A stretch of DNA of 16,872 bases, taken from an uncultured Mucispirillum sp. GTDB lineage: Bacteria; Chrysiogenota; Deferribacteres; Deferribacterales; Mucispirillaceae. This document shows, piece by piece, positions 1 through 7,139 of this stretch (position 1 is its first letter; each line of letters starts with the position of its first letter). The translations under genes were made by a program, and so were the position numbers. Where the stretch lies: contig CAMEZN010000003.1 in NCBI GenBank assembly GCA_945947845.1, positions 1 through 16,872 of the forward strand. Reading direction: 5' to 3'. The notes beneath the pieces are model-generated. The model had not been told where the DNA came from and did no database searches. It saw nothing but the letters and a program-made list of their open reading frames with translations.

Positions 1-329
1 CTTGTATTTATAATATCAATATTGGCTTCTGGCATCAGAAAGTAATCAAGAAATATATCTTTTACCTGTTCTATTAATTGCGGTTCTTCTTTTTTTGAAG
101 AAATAGAAGCTTTCCAGCCAAGTGAAATATTTTTTGCACCGGGTATAAACACAAATTCTGTGCCATTATTATCATATATTGCAGTATATAAGCTTATACC
201 ATTTTTTTCAAATTCAGCATATTTTTTTATTGTAAAGCCATAATATTCGGCAATTTCATTTAAAATATTTTGCTTTTCTTGAATATCTAGTTTGTCATAA
301 TTAATTTTATATAAATTTTTCTTATTCAT
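1..329 (-). CDS. Hypothetical protein, N-terminal part (runs off window)
   Basis: An open frame on the minus strand begins with ATG at 329 and stays open to base 1, giving about 109 residues; the C-terminus lies outside the window. The protein starts MNKKNLYKINYDKLDIQEKQ and continues with a charged, probably helical stretch. About residues 55-72 hold a beta-rich segment with EFVFIPG followed by ISLGW. That segment faintly resembles the FxFIPGG-LG start of formylglycine-generating-enzyme-like folds, but this is too little to name a function. No signal peptide or membrane segment is visible. There is no clear Shine-Dalgarno before the ATG. A loose promoter (TTTACA at 360-365, CATAAT-like box 15 bases on) could lie in the gap after the chemoreceptor terminator. 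I do not recognise the family; the gene call rests on an unbroken frame and ordinary composition. Confidence 0.6.
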   Translation of the reverse strand, partial: MNKKNLYKINYDKLDIQEKQNILNEIAEYYGFTIKKYAEFEKNGISLYTAIYDNNGTEFVFIPGAKNISLGWKASISSKKEEPQLIEQVKDIFLDYFLMPEANIDIINT

Positions 330-374
330 AGTAATATTATTATGTTTATTAAAAGATTTTGTAAAGTAAAATAT

Positions 375-411
375 AAAAAAAACTCCATGTTTTATAAAAA
401 CATGGAGTTTT
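375..411 (-). terminator. Rho-independent terminator of the chemoreceptor gene
   Basis: Arms AAAACTCCATGTTTT (379-393) and AAAACATGGAGTTTT (397-411) pair perfectly over 15 bases with a 3-base loop. On the minus strand the stem is followed by an uninterrupted T run (complement of 375-382). It lies 23 bases past the chemoreceptor stop codon and separates it from the gene at 1-329. A-rich sequence on the other side means it could also work on the plus strand. Confidence 0.9.
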
Positions 412-433
412 AAAAAAATGTATTAAAAATTGA

Positions 434-1696
434 TTATGATTTAAACTGTTCTACCAATGTTTTAAGTTTTTCTGTTCTTTCTTGCAGATGGTCAACTGTA
501 ACAGTTACTTCACTGACAGCTACATTACTTTCTTCAATACCACTTGCAATTGCCTGTGTTTTATCTGTTGCATCTTGTATAGTGTGATACTGCTCTTCAA
601 AGCTTGTCATCATAGTGTGTGTAGAATTAGTTACATCATTAACACCATCAACTACAAGATTAAAAGAAGATGCAGTTTCTTCAATTACTTCAACACCTGT
701 TGATACACTAGTATCTGCTGATTTCATAGCAATTGCTGCTTGTTCTGATTCATGCTGTAATGTAGAAATAATATTTTCAATCTCGCTAGTAGCTTTTGTA
801 GTTCTTTCTGCCAGCTTTCTAACTTCATCAGCAACTACTGCAAACCCTCGTCCTGCATCTCCTGCTCTTGCTGCTTCAATTGCTGCATTTAATGCAAGTA
901 AGTTTGTTTGGTCTGCAATATCATTAATAACTGTTAAAATTTCACCAATCTGAGTTGAACTTTCAAGAAGATTATCAATTGTTTGAGAAAGCTGTTTAGT
1001 ATTATCGCTTATTTCAAGCATAGTATTTTTAATATTATTTAATTTATGCTGACCTTCTATTGTTCTTTGAGTTGTTTCATCAATTTTATTTAAATTCTGC
1101 CCCATTTCAGTAGTAGCTTCTTCTGAATTATTTTTAATAACATTCATATCAACAACAATATTATCAACTTGTTCTGCCTGAGAACTGAAAGTTGCAGAAA
1201 ATTCTTCCATAGTAGCTGCCAGCTGATTATTACCTGATGCAACATCTTGTGCTGCTTCTTTAACTTCCCTTACAATAGTTTGAACATTTTCAATAAAAGT
1301 ATTAAAATAAACAGCAAGTTCTGCAAGCTCATCTTTTGTTTTAGTAGTAAGCCTGATAGTTAAATCTTTATCACCACTTGTTAAGTTTTTAGCAGTATTT
1401 ACAAACATATTAATTGGAGCAAGCACTGTTTTTTGAACAGTTAAAAGAGAGAAAACAGCTGTTGCAATCATTAAAATAAGCAGCACAAAAATAACAATAT
1501 TTGCTCTTAATATAGAATTAATTGAGCTTTCAGAAGATTCTTTTGTCATTTTATTTACTACTTCCCTAACTTTATTAATCATTTCTTCCATAGTTTTTAA
1601 TGATTCTGCTCTGCTTACTGCTATATTTTGCATTTCAGTATAAACTTCTTTAAGCTGATTGTAGTTTTTTATAAGTTTATCTGATGAATTAATCAT
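434..1696 (-). CDS. Methyl-accepting chemotaxis protein, C-terminal part (TM2, HAMP, signalling domain), frameshifted
   Basis: This encodes the membrane-proximal and cytoplasmic half of a chemoreceptor, which would couple ligand sensing to the CheA/CheW kinase complex. Residues 1-60 are the end of a helical extracytoplasmic domain, about 66-86 form a transmembrane helix, about 87-140 a HAMP domain, and the rest is the methyl-accepting coiled coil. The diagnostic hairpin tip is intact ([18 protein letters not shown], about 262-279, then [17 protein letters not shown]). There is no CheR/CheB-tethering pentapeptide at the C-terminus (VEQFKS). The ATG at 1696 is very probably not a real start. 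The frame is open upstream to a stop at 1806-1808 and encodes [19 protein letters not shown] in continuation of the sensor domain carried by the adjacent frame (1762-2430). Joining them by a -1 shift near 1798-1804 gives a normal receptor of about 665 residues. This could be a mutation, an assembly indel in an A/T run, or frameshifting. Confidence 0.85.
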   Translation of the reverse strand: MINSSDKLIKNYNQLKEVYTEMQNIAVSRAESLKTMEEMINKVREVVNKMTKESSESSINSILRANIVIFVLLILMIATAVFSLLTVQKTVLAPINMFVNTAKNLTSGDKDLTIRLTTKTKDELAELAVYFNTFIENVQTIVREVKEAAQDVASGNNQLAATMEEFSATFSSQAEQVDNIVVDMNVIKNNSEEATTEMGQNLNKIDETTQRTIEGQHKLNNIKNTMLEISDNTKQLSQTIDNLLESSTQIGEILTVINDIADQTNLLALNAAIEAARAGDAGRGFAVVADEVRKLAERTTKATSEIENIISTLQHESEQAAIAMKSADTSVSTGVEVIEETASSFNLVVDGVNDVTNSTHTMMTSFEEQYHTIQDATDKTQAIASGIEESNVAVSEVTVTVDHLQERTEKLKTLVEQFKS

Positions 1697-1761
1697 ACTT
1701 GTAACATTATTGATTAAGTTTCTATTGTTTAAATTATCTCTAATATTATTAAGGTTAGTTT

Positions 1762-2430
1762 TTATATTTTTAAGTAAAGATTCAATATGAGCAGGTCTTT
1801 TAAACTATTTAATGCAACAGCATTAGAAAAATCTGTTTTAATATTTCCCATATCTACACTAATATCAGAAATTCTATCATAGTTTCTAAAATATCTAATA
1901 GCTTCTTCTGGTGTATCAGCATTATTTATCATTTTTCTAACAGTTGCTCTAAATTCATTTGACTCTGTAACAAAAGCATCTATATTTTTTAAGAAATCAT
2001 CTTCTTTTGGAGCATTCTGCACTCTTAATGAAAGCTGTTTGACAGCAGTTGATATGTATGTATTTACTGCTGTATTGTATTCAGGCACTATCGCAGCAAC
2101 TTCTGGCATTAATTGTTTGTTTTCAGCATTTTGCATAAATGTATTCATTGCTGCCATTGCATTAGTTGTGTTATTGCCGATATTACTTATAGTTTCAAGA
2201 TTTGCATCTGTTGGATTTTTTTGGAGAATATAGAAAAACCTTCTAAAATCCATAGCATTTAAGCCAATTGTAGTATTAAGTGTGTATACATGCATATATT
2301 TTTGGCTCATATCTTCTGTGGTATTAGCTGCACTTCTCATAGAAAAAAATGCAAAAAGACCCATAATTAAAGCCATAGTAATTAATAAGATAATGATGGC
2401 AAAAATTTTTACTCGCAGTGTAATTTTCAT
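1762..2430 (-). CDS. Methyl-accepting chemotaxis protein, N-terminal sensor part, frameshifted
   Basis: This is the first half of the split chemoreceptor. It begins with a short positively charged segment and a transmembrane helix (about residues 8-30). About 175 mostly helical residues follow, consistent with a four-helix-bundle periplasmic ligand domain (pattern [16 protein letters not shown], then [18 protein letters not shown]). After about residue 211 the frame runs into an out-of-frame tail ([11 protein letters not shown]) and stops at 1762-1764; the true continuation is in the -1 frame. Alone, the product would have one membrane anchor and no HAMP or signalling domain, so it could not signal. 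The start at 2430 is supported by a G-rich Shine-Dalgarno 6 bases upstream. No convincing promoter was found. The ligand cannot be inferred from this sequence. Confidence 0.85.
   Translation of the reverse strand: MKITLRVKIFAIIILLITMALIMGLFAFFSMRSAANTTEDMSQKYMHVYTLNTTIGLNAMDFRRFFYILQKNPTDANLETISNIGNNTTNAMAAMNTFMQNAENKQLMPEVAAIVPEYNTAVNTYISTAVKQLSLRVQNAPKEDDFLKNIDAFVTESNEFRATVRKMINNADTPEEAIRYFRNYDRISDISVDMGNIKTDFSNAVALNSLKDLLILNLYLKI
1798..1804 (-). other. U UUA AAA heptamer at the chemoreceptor frame junction
   Basis: On the minus strand the sensor frame reads AGT TTA AAA GAC. The T TTA AAA run fits the X XXY YYZ slippery pattern known for -1 ribosomal frameshifting. Slipping back one base gives [10 protein letters not shown], joining the two chemoreceptor halves. 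The second frame has a TAG at 1806-1808, so the shift must occur downstream of that stop and before 1762. No strong stem-loop or pseudoknot was seen just downstream, so a plain one-base deletion in the T/A run explains the arrangement equally well or better. Confidence 0.4.
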
Positions 2431-2436
2431 ATAATA

Positions 2437-2442
2437 CCCCCC
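2437..2442 (-). promoter_or_regulatory. G6 Shine-Dalgarno of the chemoreceptor gene
   Basis: The minus strand reads ATAGGGGGGTATTAT before the ATG at 2430. The homopolymeric G6 ends 6 bases from the start codon and fixes the start. It differs from the GGAGG/AAGG type sites used by most other genes here. Confidence 0.55.
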
Positions 2443-2721
2443 TATTATAAGCTAGTAAAATAATATAAATTTCATACTTATTAACTATTATATATTTTCT
2501 TTACCTAAAATATAAAGGAGTATCAATAGATATTTGCATTTTCTTTGACATTAATTATGATAACATATTACATATGTAAATATATTAATTAAAAATCAAA
2601 ATAATATTAAAACAAATACTATTTATTGTTTTAAAACTATAATAAAAATTACTTTTTGGAATAAACCAGCATTTATATAAAAGGTGAAAATATAATATTA
2701 AGTTATATTGAAGTAATTATT
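2443..2721. other. AT-rich intergenic region, 279 bases, with a 12-base palindrome
   Basis: The gap lies between the CMD-family gene (stop at 2722) and the chemoreceptor start (2430). It holds no open frame with coding character, no RNA gene and no clear terminator for the upstream gene. The only notable element is a perfect palindrome TTACATATGTAA at 2568-2579, a possible operator for the chemoreceptor. In such AT-rich DNA it may be chance. Confidence 0.35.
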
Positions 2722-3327
2722 TTATGCTTTTTCTATTTTGCATATATCACCAAACCCTGCAACAGGTATACCAAGGCTTCTAATAAGCCTTGCCCAGTAG
2801 TTTACCTGTGCAATAGTAGATGCAATTATAACAATACCCCTTTCTGAAAAGTGATTGTGAAGGTTTTTCACCATTTCTTCTGGAATCATAACAGGTGTTT
2901 TAGTTACTAAACTTACATATTCCATTATAAGCTGTTCTTTTTCTGAAAAAGAATGAAATTTATAATCACCATTTCGTATTGCATTAATTTCATCTATATT
3001 AAGTCCAGCCTTATCAAACTCAAAAGCATTCATATCAATACAAAAAGGGCAGGCAATCATAACAGATACCTGAACTCTAATAATTTTTAACATTCTTTTA
3101 TTGATTTCTTTATCATCATGGGCAACAAGGCTTTCTAAAATACCAGAGCTTATAGCAGTTTTTGGATACCATGCTAAAAGTTTTGGTATCATTATATCTT
3201 TTTTAACTACTTTTTTTGAAATCCATGCACCAAGCCTTATAAATAAAGGCAGTTTTTGTGGCGGTTCAATATATGCCTTATCAAAATCTTTAAAAAAATT
3301 ATCTTTGTTATCAAGTGTAAATTTCAT
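2722..3327 (-). CDS. Carboxymuconolactone decarboxylase (AhpD-like) family protein
   Basis: This 201-residue all-helical protein carries the family signature around residues 88-101 (SVMIACPFCIDMNA), with a CxxC pair at C93 and C96. In AhpD-type alkylhydroperoxidases the motif is CxxC-x3-His; here the histidine position is N100, a change seen in many CMD-family members of unknown substrate. A thiol-based redox or peroxidase-related role is plausible but the substrate cannot be told. No signal peptide or membrane helix is present, so it should be cytoplasmic. The start at 3327 is preceded by AAGG about 8 bases upstream. The gene begins only 33 bases after the terminator of the glucan operon, on the same strand. 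It therefore depends on read-through or on a promoter overlapping the hairpin; no -35/-10 pair is convincing. The function is not linked to glycogen by sequence. Confidence 0.8.
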   Translation of the reverse strand: MKFTLDNKDNFFKDFDKAYIEPPQKLPLFIRLGAWISKKVVKKDIMIPKLLAWYPKTAISSGILESLVAHDDKEINKRMLKIIRVQVSVMIACPFCIDMNAFEFDKAGLNIDEINAIRNGDYKFHSFSEKEQLIMEYVSLVTKTPVMIPEEMVKNLHNHFSERGIVIIASTIAQVNYWARLIRSLGIPVAGFGDICKIEKA

Positions 3328-3360
3328 AGGCTACCTTATCTATTTTTATATAAAAATTTT

Positions 3361-3382
3361 TGGGAGGCTTTAAAGCCTCCCA
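3361..3382 (-). terminator. Terminator of the alpha-glucan operon
   Basis: A perfect 22-base palindrome (outer arm TGGGAGGCTTT, then its complement AAAGCCTCCCA) lies 8 bases past the stop of the GH57 branching enzyme gene. On the minus strand it is followed by AAAA then ATTTTTATA. The U tract is slightly displaced, so termination may be partial. Confidence 0.75.
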
Positions 3383-3390
3383 TTATTAAT

Positions 3391-4968
3391 TTAAGCATAT
3401 ATTCTATAATCAATTCCTTGAAAGATTGAGTTTTTACTTTCAAGCCATTCAAGGTATCCAATATCAATTCTGCTGTCTTCAAGCATACCATAGAGTTTCA
3501 TAAAATTATATATATGCTCTCTTGTTCTTTCAGTAGAATATTCAGTTGCAGTTCCTGTTGTAATAAGAAATGCCCAGTCGCTTGCTTGGCAAAGTAAAAG
3601 CTCTCTTGCCAGCTGATTAAGACAGCGTGTTTTTAATGTATCAGTGCCGTCTTTATATTTATTGGCAAGTATAGTCATATTATCTGCCATAAAGTGTAAG
3701 TGTCTGTATATCCAGTCATTACCAGCATTTAACCATACTTTATAATAACCTTCATCTCCCCATGAAGATGGGTTTACTTCAACTACCTGATTTGTAGGGA
3801 ATTCTCCAAGATATTCAAGTGCAGTAACAGCTTTGACTGTATCTGATTTATCCATTTCCCTAAAAACATTCATTAAGAAATCAGGACCTTCAAACCACCA
3901 GTGCCCATAAAGTTCTGAATCATAAGGTGAAATAATAAGCGGTTTCCTGTCTATTATATCACCAACTTCATTGATTTGAGCTTCTCTGCCATGAACAAAA
4001 TGTTTTGCATGGTCTATTGTTTTACTGTAAGCAATATCTGGCTGATAAACTTCTTTATATTCAGAATCACCAGTTATTCTATGATATTTTAGTCCAGTAA
4101 AAACTCTTGTGCCGTCAGGGCATATATAAGGTTTAATATATTCATAATCTAAATCATAACCAATATCTCGGTAGAAATCTCTGTAATATAAATCACCCGG
4201 ATAGCCTTCTTTTGAGCTCCATACCTGTTTTGATGAAAAATAATCTCTGCCAAAAGCTGCTACACCATTTTTTGCATAAACAGGGGCATAAGTGCCATAT
4301 CTTGGTCTTGGTTTAGAATATAATATACCATGAGTATCTACAAAGAAATATTTGATACCAGCATCTTCAAGTTTATATTCAAGCCCAGAATAATATGCAC
4401 ATTCTGGCAGCCATATTCCTAATGGTCTTCTGCCAAAATGTTTTTCATGGGTCTGGGCAGCAACTTCCAATTGTGCTCTAACAGCTTTTTCATTTGTCAT
4501 AAATGGCAAATATCCATGGGTTGCGCCACATGTAATTATTTCAAGATATCCTTTGTCTTGGAAATATTTATATCCATTTAATACACTGCCGTCTAAATCA
4601 TTGATTAAAAAGCCTTTTAATGTATTAAGCCTGTCGCGATACATTTCCACAACTGGTTTAAAGTGTGGGTCATCTTTTGTTCTCCATAACTCTTTGCCTA
4701 CAAGCTCAATACTCCTGTCTAAATATTTTATGTATTTATCACGAAGGTTATGGTCTGCAAGCATTTCTGCAAGCGGTGGAGTAACAGAAGAAGTCAATCT
4801 AAAATGCACATTTTCTGCTTCTAATTTTTTTAAATTTAAAAGAATTGGCAGATATGTTTCAGTGATTGCTTCAAAAAGCCAGTTTTCTTCCAAAAAATAA
4901 TCATAATCAGGGTGCTTTACAAAAGGAAGGTGAGCATGCAGCACCAGCATCCAGTATCCTTGTTTCAT
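3391..4968 (-). CDS. GH57 1,4-alpha-glucan branching enzyme
   Basis: The likely reaction is to cut an alpha-1,4-glucan and re-attach the piece by an alpha-1,6 bond, branching glycogen in the cytoplasm. At 525 residues it matches the GH57/DUF1957 branching-enzyme subgroup. Landmarks are HAHLPFVKHP at 11-20 (first GH57 motif), the nucleophile region GIWLPECAYYSG with E189, and the acid/base region SPYDSELYGHWWFEG with D350. These positions agree with the known Glu/Asp pair of archaeal GH57 branching enzymes. The C-terminal part (about 400-520, with ALEYLGEFP, SSWGDEG and a long helical end) fits the DUF1957 helical domain whose tryptophans line the acceptor groove. The start lies 2 bases after the stop of the DUF4912 gene, with AAGGA overlapping that gene's end, so the pair is translationally coupled. 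It is last in the glgA operon. Distinction from GH57 amylases rests on length, C-terminal domain and context. Confidence 0.9.
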   Translation of the reverse strand: MKQGYWMLVLHAHLPFVKHPDYDYFLEENWLFEAITETYLPILLNLKKLEAENVHFRLTSSVTPPLAEMLADHNLRDKYIKYLDRSIELVGKELWRTKDDPHFKPVVEMYRDRLNTLKGFLINDLDGSVLNGYKYFQDKGYLEIITCGATHGYLPFMTNEKAVRAQLEVAAQTHEKHFGRRPLGIWLPECAYYSGLEYKLEDAGIKYFFVDTHGILYSKPRPRYGTYAPVYAKNGVAAFGRDYFSSKQVWSSKEGYPGDLYYRDFYRDIGYDLDYEYIKPYICPDGTRVFTGLKYHRITGDSEYKEVYQPDIAYSKTIDHAKHFVHGREAQINEVGDIIDRKPLIISPYDSELYGHWWFEGPDFLMNVFREMDKSDTVKAVTALEYLGEFPTNQVVEVNPSSWGDEGYYKVWLNAGNDWIYRHLHFMADNMTILANKYKDGTDTLKTRCLNQLARELLLCQASDWAFLITTGTATEYSTERTREHIYNFMKLYGMLEDSRIDIGYLEWLESKNSIFQGIDYRIYA

Positions 4969-4970
4969 AG

Positions 4971-5717
4971 TTATTTATCCTTCAACACACCAGATGAGCC
5001 CATGTGTTGTGATATGTGTTTTGCTATTTCTGTATTAATAGTAACACTGCTGTTTAAATCTTTTAAACCAACTCCTGAAAGTTCATAAAGTTTGTCTAAG
5101 TTACCGCCAATTGTCATCCATGTTTCTTGGTCAACAATATCAGATACTTTATCAGATGGCATACGAACTTTGTTTGATTTTAAAATAGGGTGAAATGCAC
5201 CGTTTGAATCAATCAAACCTATTTCAGACCATAAAACAGTATCTGGTGCATAGATATTAAAATACCAGTTGCCAATTTTTTCAACAGATACAGAAGCTGC
5301 TTCTGTTGTATAGTTATCTATGCTTGAAAATATTTTTAAAACAATTCTTGATTCAGAAAGTTTTAACTCACTTTTAAATCGGTTAAGTGTATAATCACTT
5401 ATTTCCCAATATACATATTCTTTTGAAGGGTCAACAGGCATAAAAGCAATTGTATCTTTATCATAATATGGCGGGATAGGATACTCATCACGCTTTACTT
5501 TCGCAGGCTGTCCTGTTGATTCCTGATATGTATAGCCCACATTTTGTTCTGCTTTTTTAGATTGCAGTTCTTCTGCATCTTTTGCAGGGGCAGGTTCTGC
5601 AAAGAATGGCTCTAATGCTTTTATAAGCTCATCTTTGCCCATCTTGCTTCTACCTGCAACTTTTTTTGCCGCAGCCAAATCAAGCAATTCCTTTTTTGTA
5701 AGTTTATCCAGCTTCAT
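4971..5717 (-). CDS. DUF4912 protein with N-terminal SAP/Rho-N-like helical domain
   Basis: This 248-residue cytoplasmic protein has no known enzymatic role. Residues 1-39 (LTKKELLDLAAAKKV, then GKDELIKAL) match the helix-extended-loop-helix pattern of Rho N-terminal/SAP-like modules, usually nucleic-acid or protein binding. After a Glu/Lys/Ala-rich linker (about 40-80) comes the DUF4912 region (about 80-220), a beta-rich fold with KEYVYWEISD, WYFNIYAPDTVLWSEIGLID and FHPILKSNKVRMPSD. The latter looks like a carbohydrate-binding or immunoglobulin-like sandwich. It lies between glgA (3 bases upstream) and the GH57 branching enzyme gene (2 bases downstream), so it is made together with them. 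A scaffold or glycogen-associated regulator is my inference. The start at 5717 is preceded by GGAGGG within the end of glgA. Confidence 0.8.
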   Translation of the reverse strand: MKLDKLTKKELLDLAAAKKVAGRSKMGKDELIKALEPFFAEPAPAKDAEELQSKKAEQNVGYTYQESTGQPAKVKRDEYPIPPYYDKDTIAFMPVDPSKEYVYWEISDYTLNRFKSELKLSESRIVLKIFSSIDNYTTEAASVSVEKIGNWYFNIYAPDTVLWSEIGLIDSNGAFHPILKSNKVRMPSDKVSDIVDQETWMTIGGNLDKLYELSGVGLKDLNSSVTINTEIAKHISQHMGSSGVLKDK

Positions 5718-5720
5718 CTT

Positions 5721-7139
5721 CTATTTACCCTCCAGTAAGCTTTTATATAGCTCGATATATTTTTCTGATGCTTTATGCCATGAATTATCTATTTGCAGTA
5801 GAGTTTTTACAACTTCATCATGTTTATCAGATGTAATAAGAGATACAGCATTCATTACAGCTTTCATCATGGCATCTACGCTAAATTCATCAAATGTAAA
5901 GCCTACACCTTTTTCAACAGCTTCTTTTGAGCCGTCAACAAGTCCGCCAGTTTTACGAGAGACTGGCACTGCACCATACCGCATACCAATCATCTGGCTT
6001 GAACCACATGGCTCATAAAGAGATGGCATGAGAACAATGTCTGCTGCTGCATATTCTTTTTGGCTTTTATTTGCATGGTCATTAAAAATTATGCGTATAT
6101 TTTTATTATACTTTTCTTTTATTTCTTGGATTTTATTACTGTAATCACTGCTATTTGGTCCAAAGATAATTAAGTTAATATTATTTTTTGCAAATTCTTC
6201 TGCTGCATTAAGTGTTAAATCAAGCCCTCTTTCTGGCAGCATTTTCTGTATAAATACCACTAAAGGAAGGCTTTGGTCAAGTCCAAGTTCATTACATAGT
6301 GCATTTTTACACAATTTTTTGCCACTTATGTCATTTATGGAGTAATTTTTTTCAATGTTTGTATCTGTTTCTGGGTTCCACATCATAGAGCATATACCAT
6401 TTAAGATACCTACAAGTTTATCAGCATGGTTGTAAAAAATTTCTTCTACACCTATACCGCCTCCATTATTTATAAGTTCACTGGCAAAAGTAGGACTTAA
6501 TGTGGTTATAGCATCAGCATATACAATACCGCCTTTTAAAAAGCTGATATTGTCATAATATTCTATACAGTCAATATTATAAATATCCCATGGCAGATTC
6601 AGTGCCTCTATTGTAAATTTATTAAACACTCCAAGATTATCTACTGAATGTATAGTTAATACGACTTTACATTCTAAATCTGAAAAGTTAAGCTTTTTAT
6701 ATACAGGGATTAATGCTGTCTGCCAGTTATGACAGTGCAGAATATCTGCTTCTATATTATGGTATTTAATAAAATTTAAACAAGCCTGACTAAATGTGCC
6801 AAACCTGATATCATTATCAGCATAATCAAACTTTACCATACCATAAAGACCAGCACGGTTAAAAAGTTCATCATTTTTAAAGAATACATATCTAACATCA
6901 TTTAAATAAGTTTCAAAAAGCTCAAACTCATATACAGCAAACCCTGCATTTACCCATGTTTTAAGCTGTAAGGATTTTATATTATGTTTAGCTGTATCAA
7001 TAGAAGCATAAAGCGGAGATAATACTGTTATCTGATGACCAGCTCTTTTTTCTGCATATGGTAAGCAAAATAATGTTTCAGCCATGCTTCCAGCATAGGA
7101 AAAGGGTAATACCTCTGATGTTATGTGAATAATATTCAT
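5721..7139 (-). CDS. glgA: Glycogen/starch synthase, GT5 family, divergent
   Basis: This GT-B glycosyltransferase would transfer glucose from ADP- or UDP-glucose to a growing alpha-1,4-glucan. At 472 residues it has normal length. The N-terminus MNIIHITSEVLPF aligns without gaps to E. coli GlgA, but the donor loop K15-T-G-G-L is Y15-A-G-S-M. Other positions also differ: HDW is HNW (137-139), the R300/K305 pair appears as K299/R304 (QKMLPERGLDL), and NGVD is NGIC (248-251). The C-terminal site is intact: YEPCG with E376, then RKTGGLVD (395-402). The overall fold and C-terminal catalytic Glu support a retaining synthase; donor preference or activity may differ. Its start overlaps the galT stop as ATGA, and the DUF4912 gene starts 3 bases after its stop. 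Confidence is high for the GT5 family and moderate for standard synthase activity. Confidence 0.87.
   Translation of the reverse strand: MNIIHITSEVLPFSYAGSMAETLFCLPYAEKRAGHQITVLSPLYASIDTAKHNIKSLQLKTWVNAGFAVYEFELFETYLNDVRYVFFKNDELFNRAGLYGMVKFDYADNDIRFGTFSQACLNFIKYHNIEADILHCHNWQTALIPVYKKLNFSDLECKVVLTIHSVDNLGVFNKFTIEALNLPWDIYNIDCIEYYDNISFLKGGIVYADAITTLSPTFASELINNGGGIGVEEIFYNHADKLVGILNGICSMMWNPETDTNIEKNYSINDISGKKLCKNALCNELGLDQSLPLVVFIQKMLPERGLDLTLNAAEEFAKNNINLIIFGPNSSDYSNKIQEIKEKYNKNIRIIFNDHANKSQKEYAAADIVLMPSLYEPCGSSQMIGMRYGAVPVSRKTGGLVDGSKEAVEKGVGFTFDEFSVDAMMKAVMNAVSLITSDKHDEVVKTLLQIDNSWHKASEKYIELYKSLLEGK

Noticed and set aside
1740..1797. Stimulatory RNA structure downstream of the slippery heptamer
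   Set aside because: The following 55 bases are AT-rich, and no stem of useful stability or pseudoknot could be drawn.
2444..2449. TATAAT on the minus strand just before the chemoreceptor Shine-Dalgarno
   Set aside because: Transcription would start inside the ribosome binding site, and there is no -35 match at 16-18 bases.
2545..2571. Perfect TTGACA on the plus strand with a TATTAC box 15 bases on, like a plus-strand promoter
   Set aside because: No plus-strand gene follows; everything to 16692 is on the minus strand. Antisense transcription cannot be claimed from one box.
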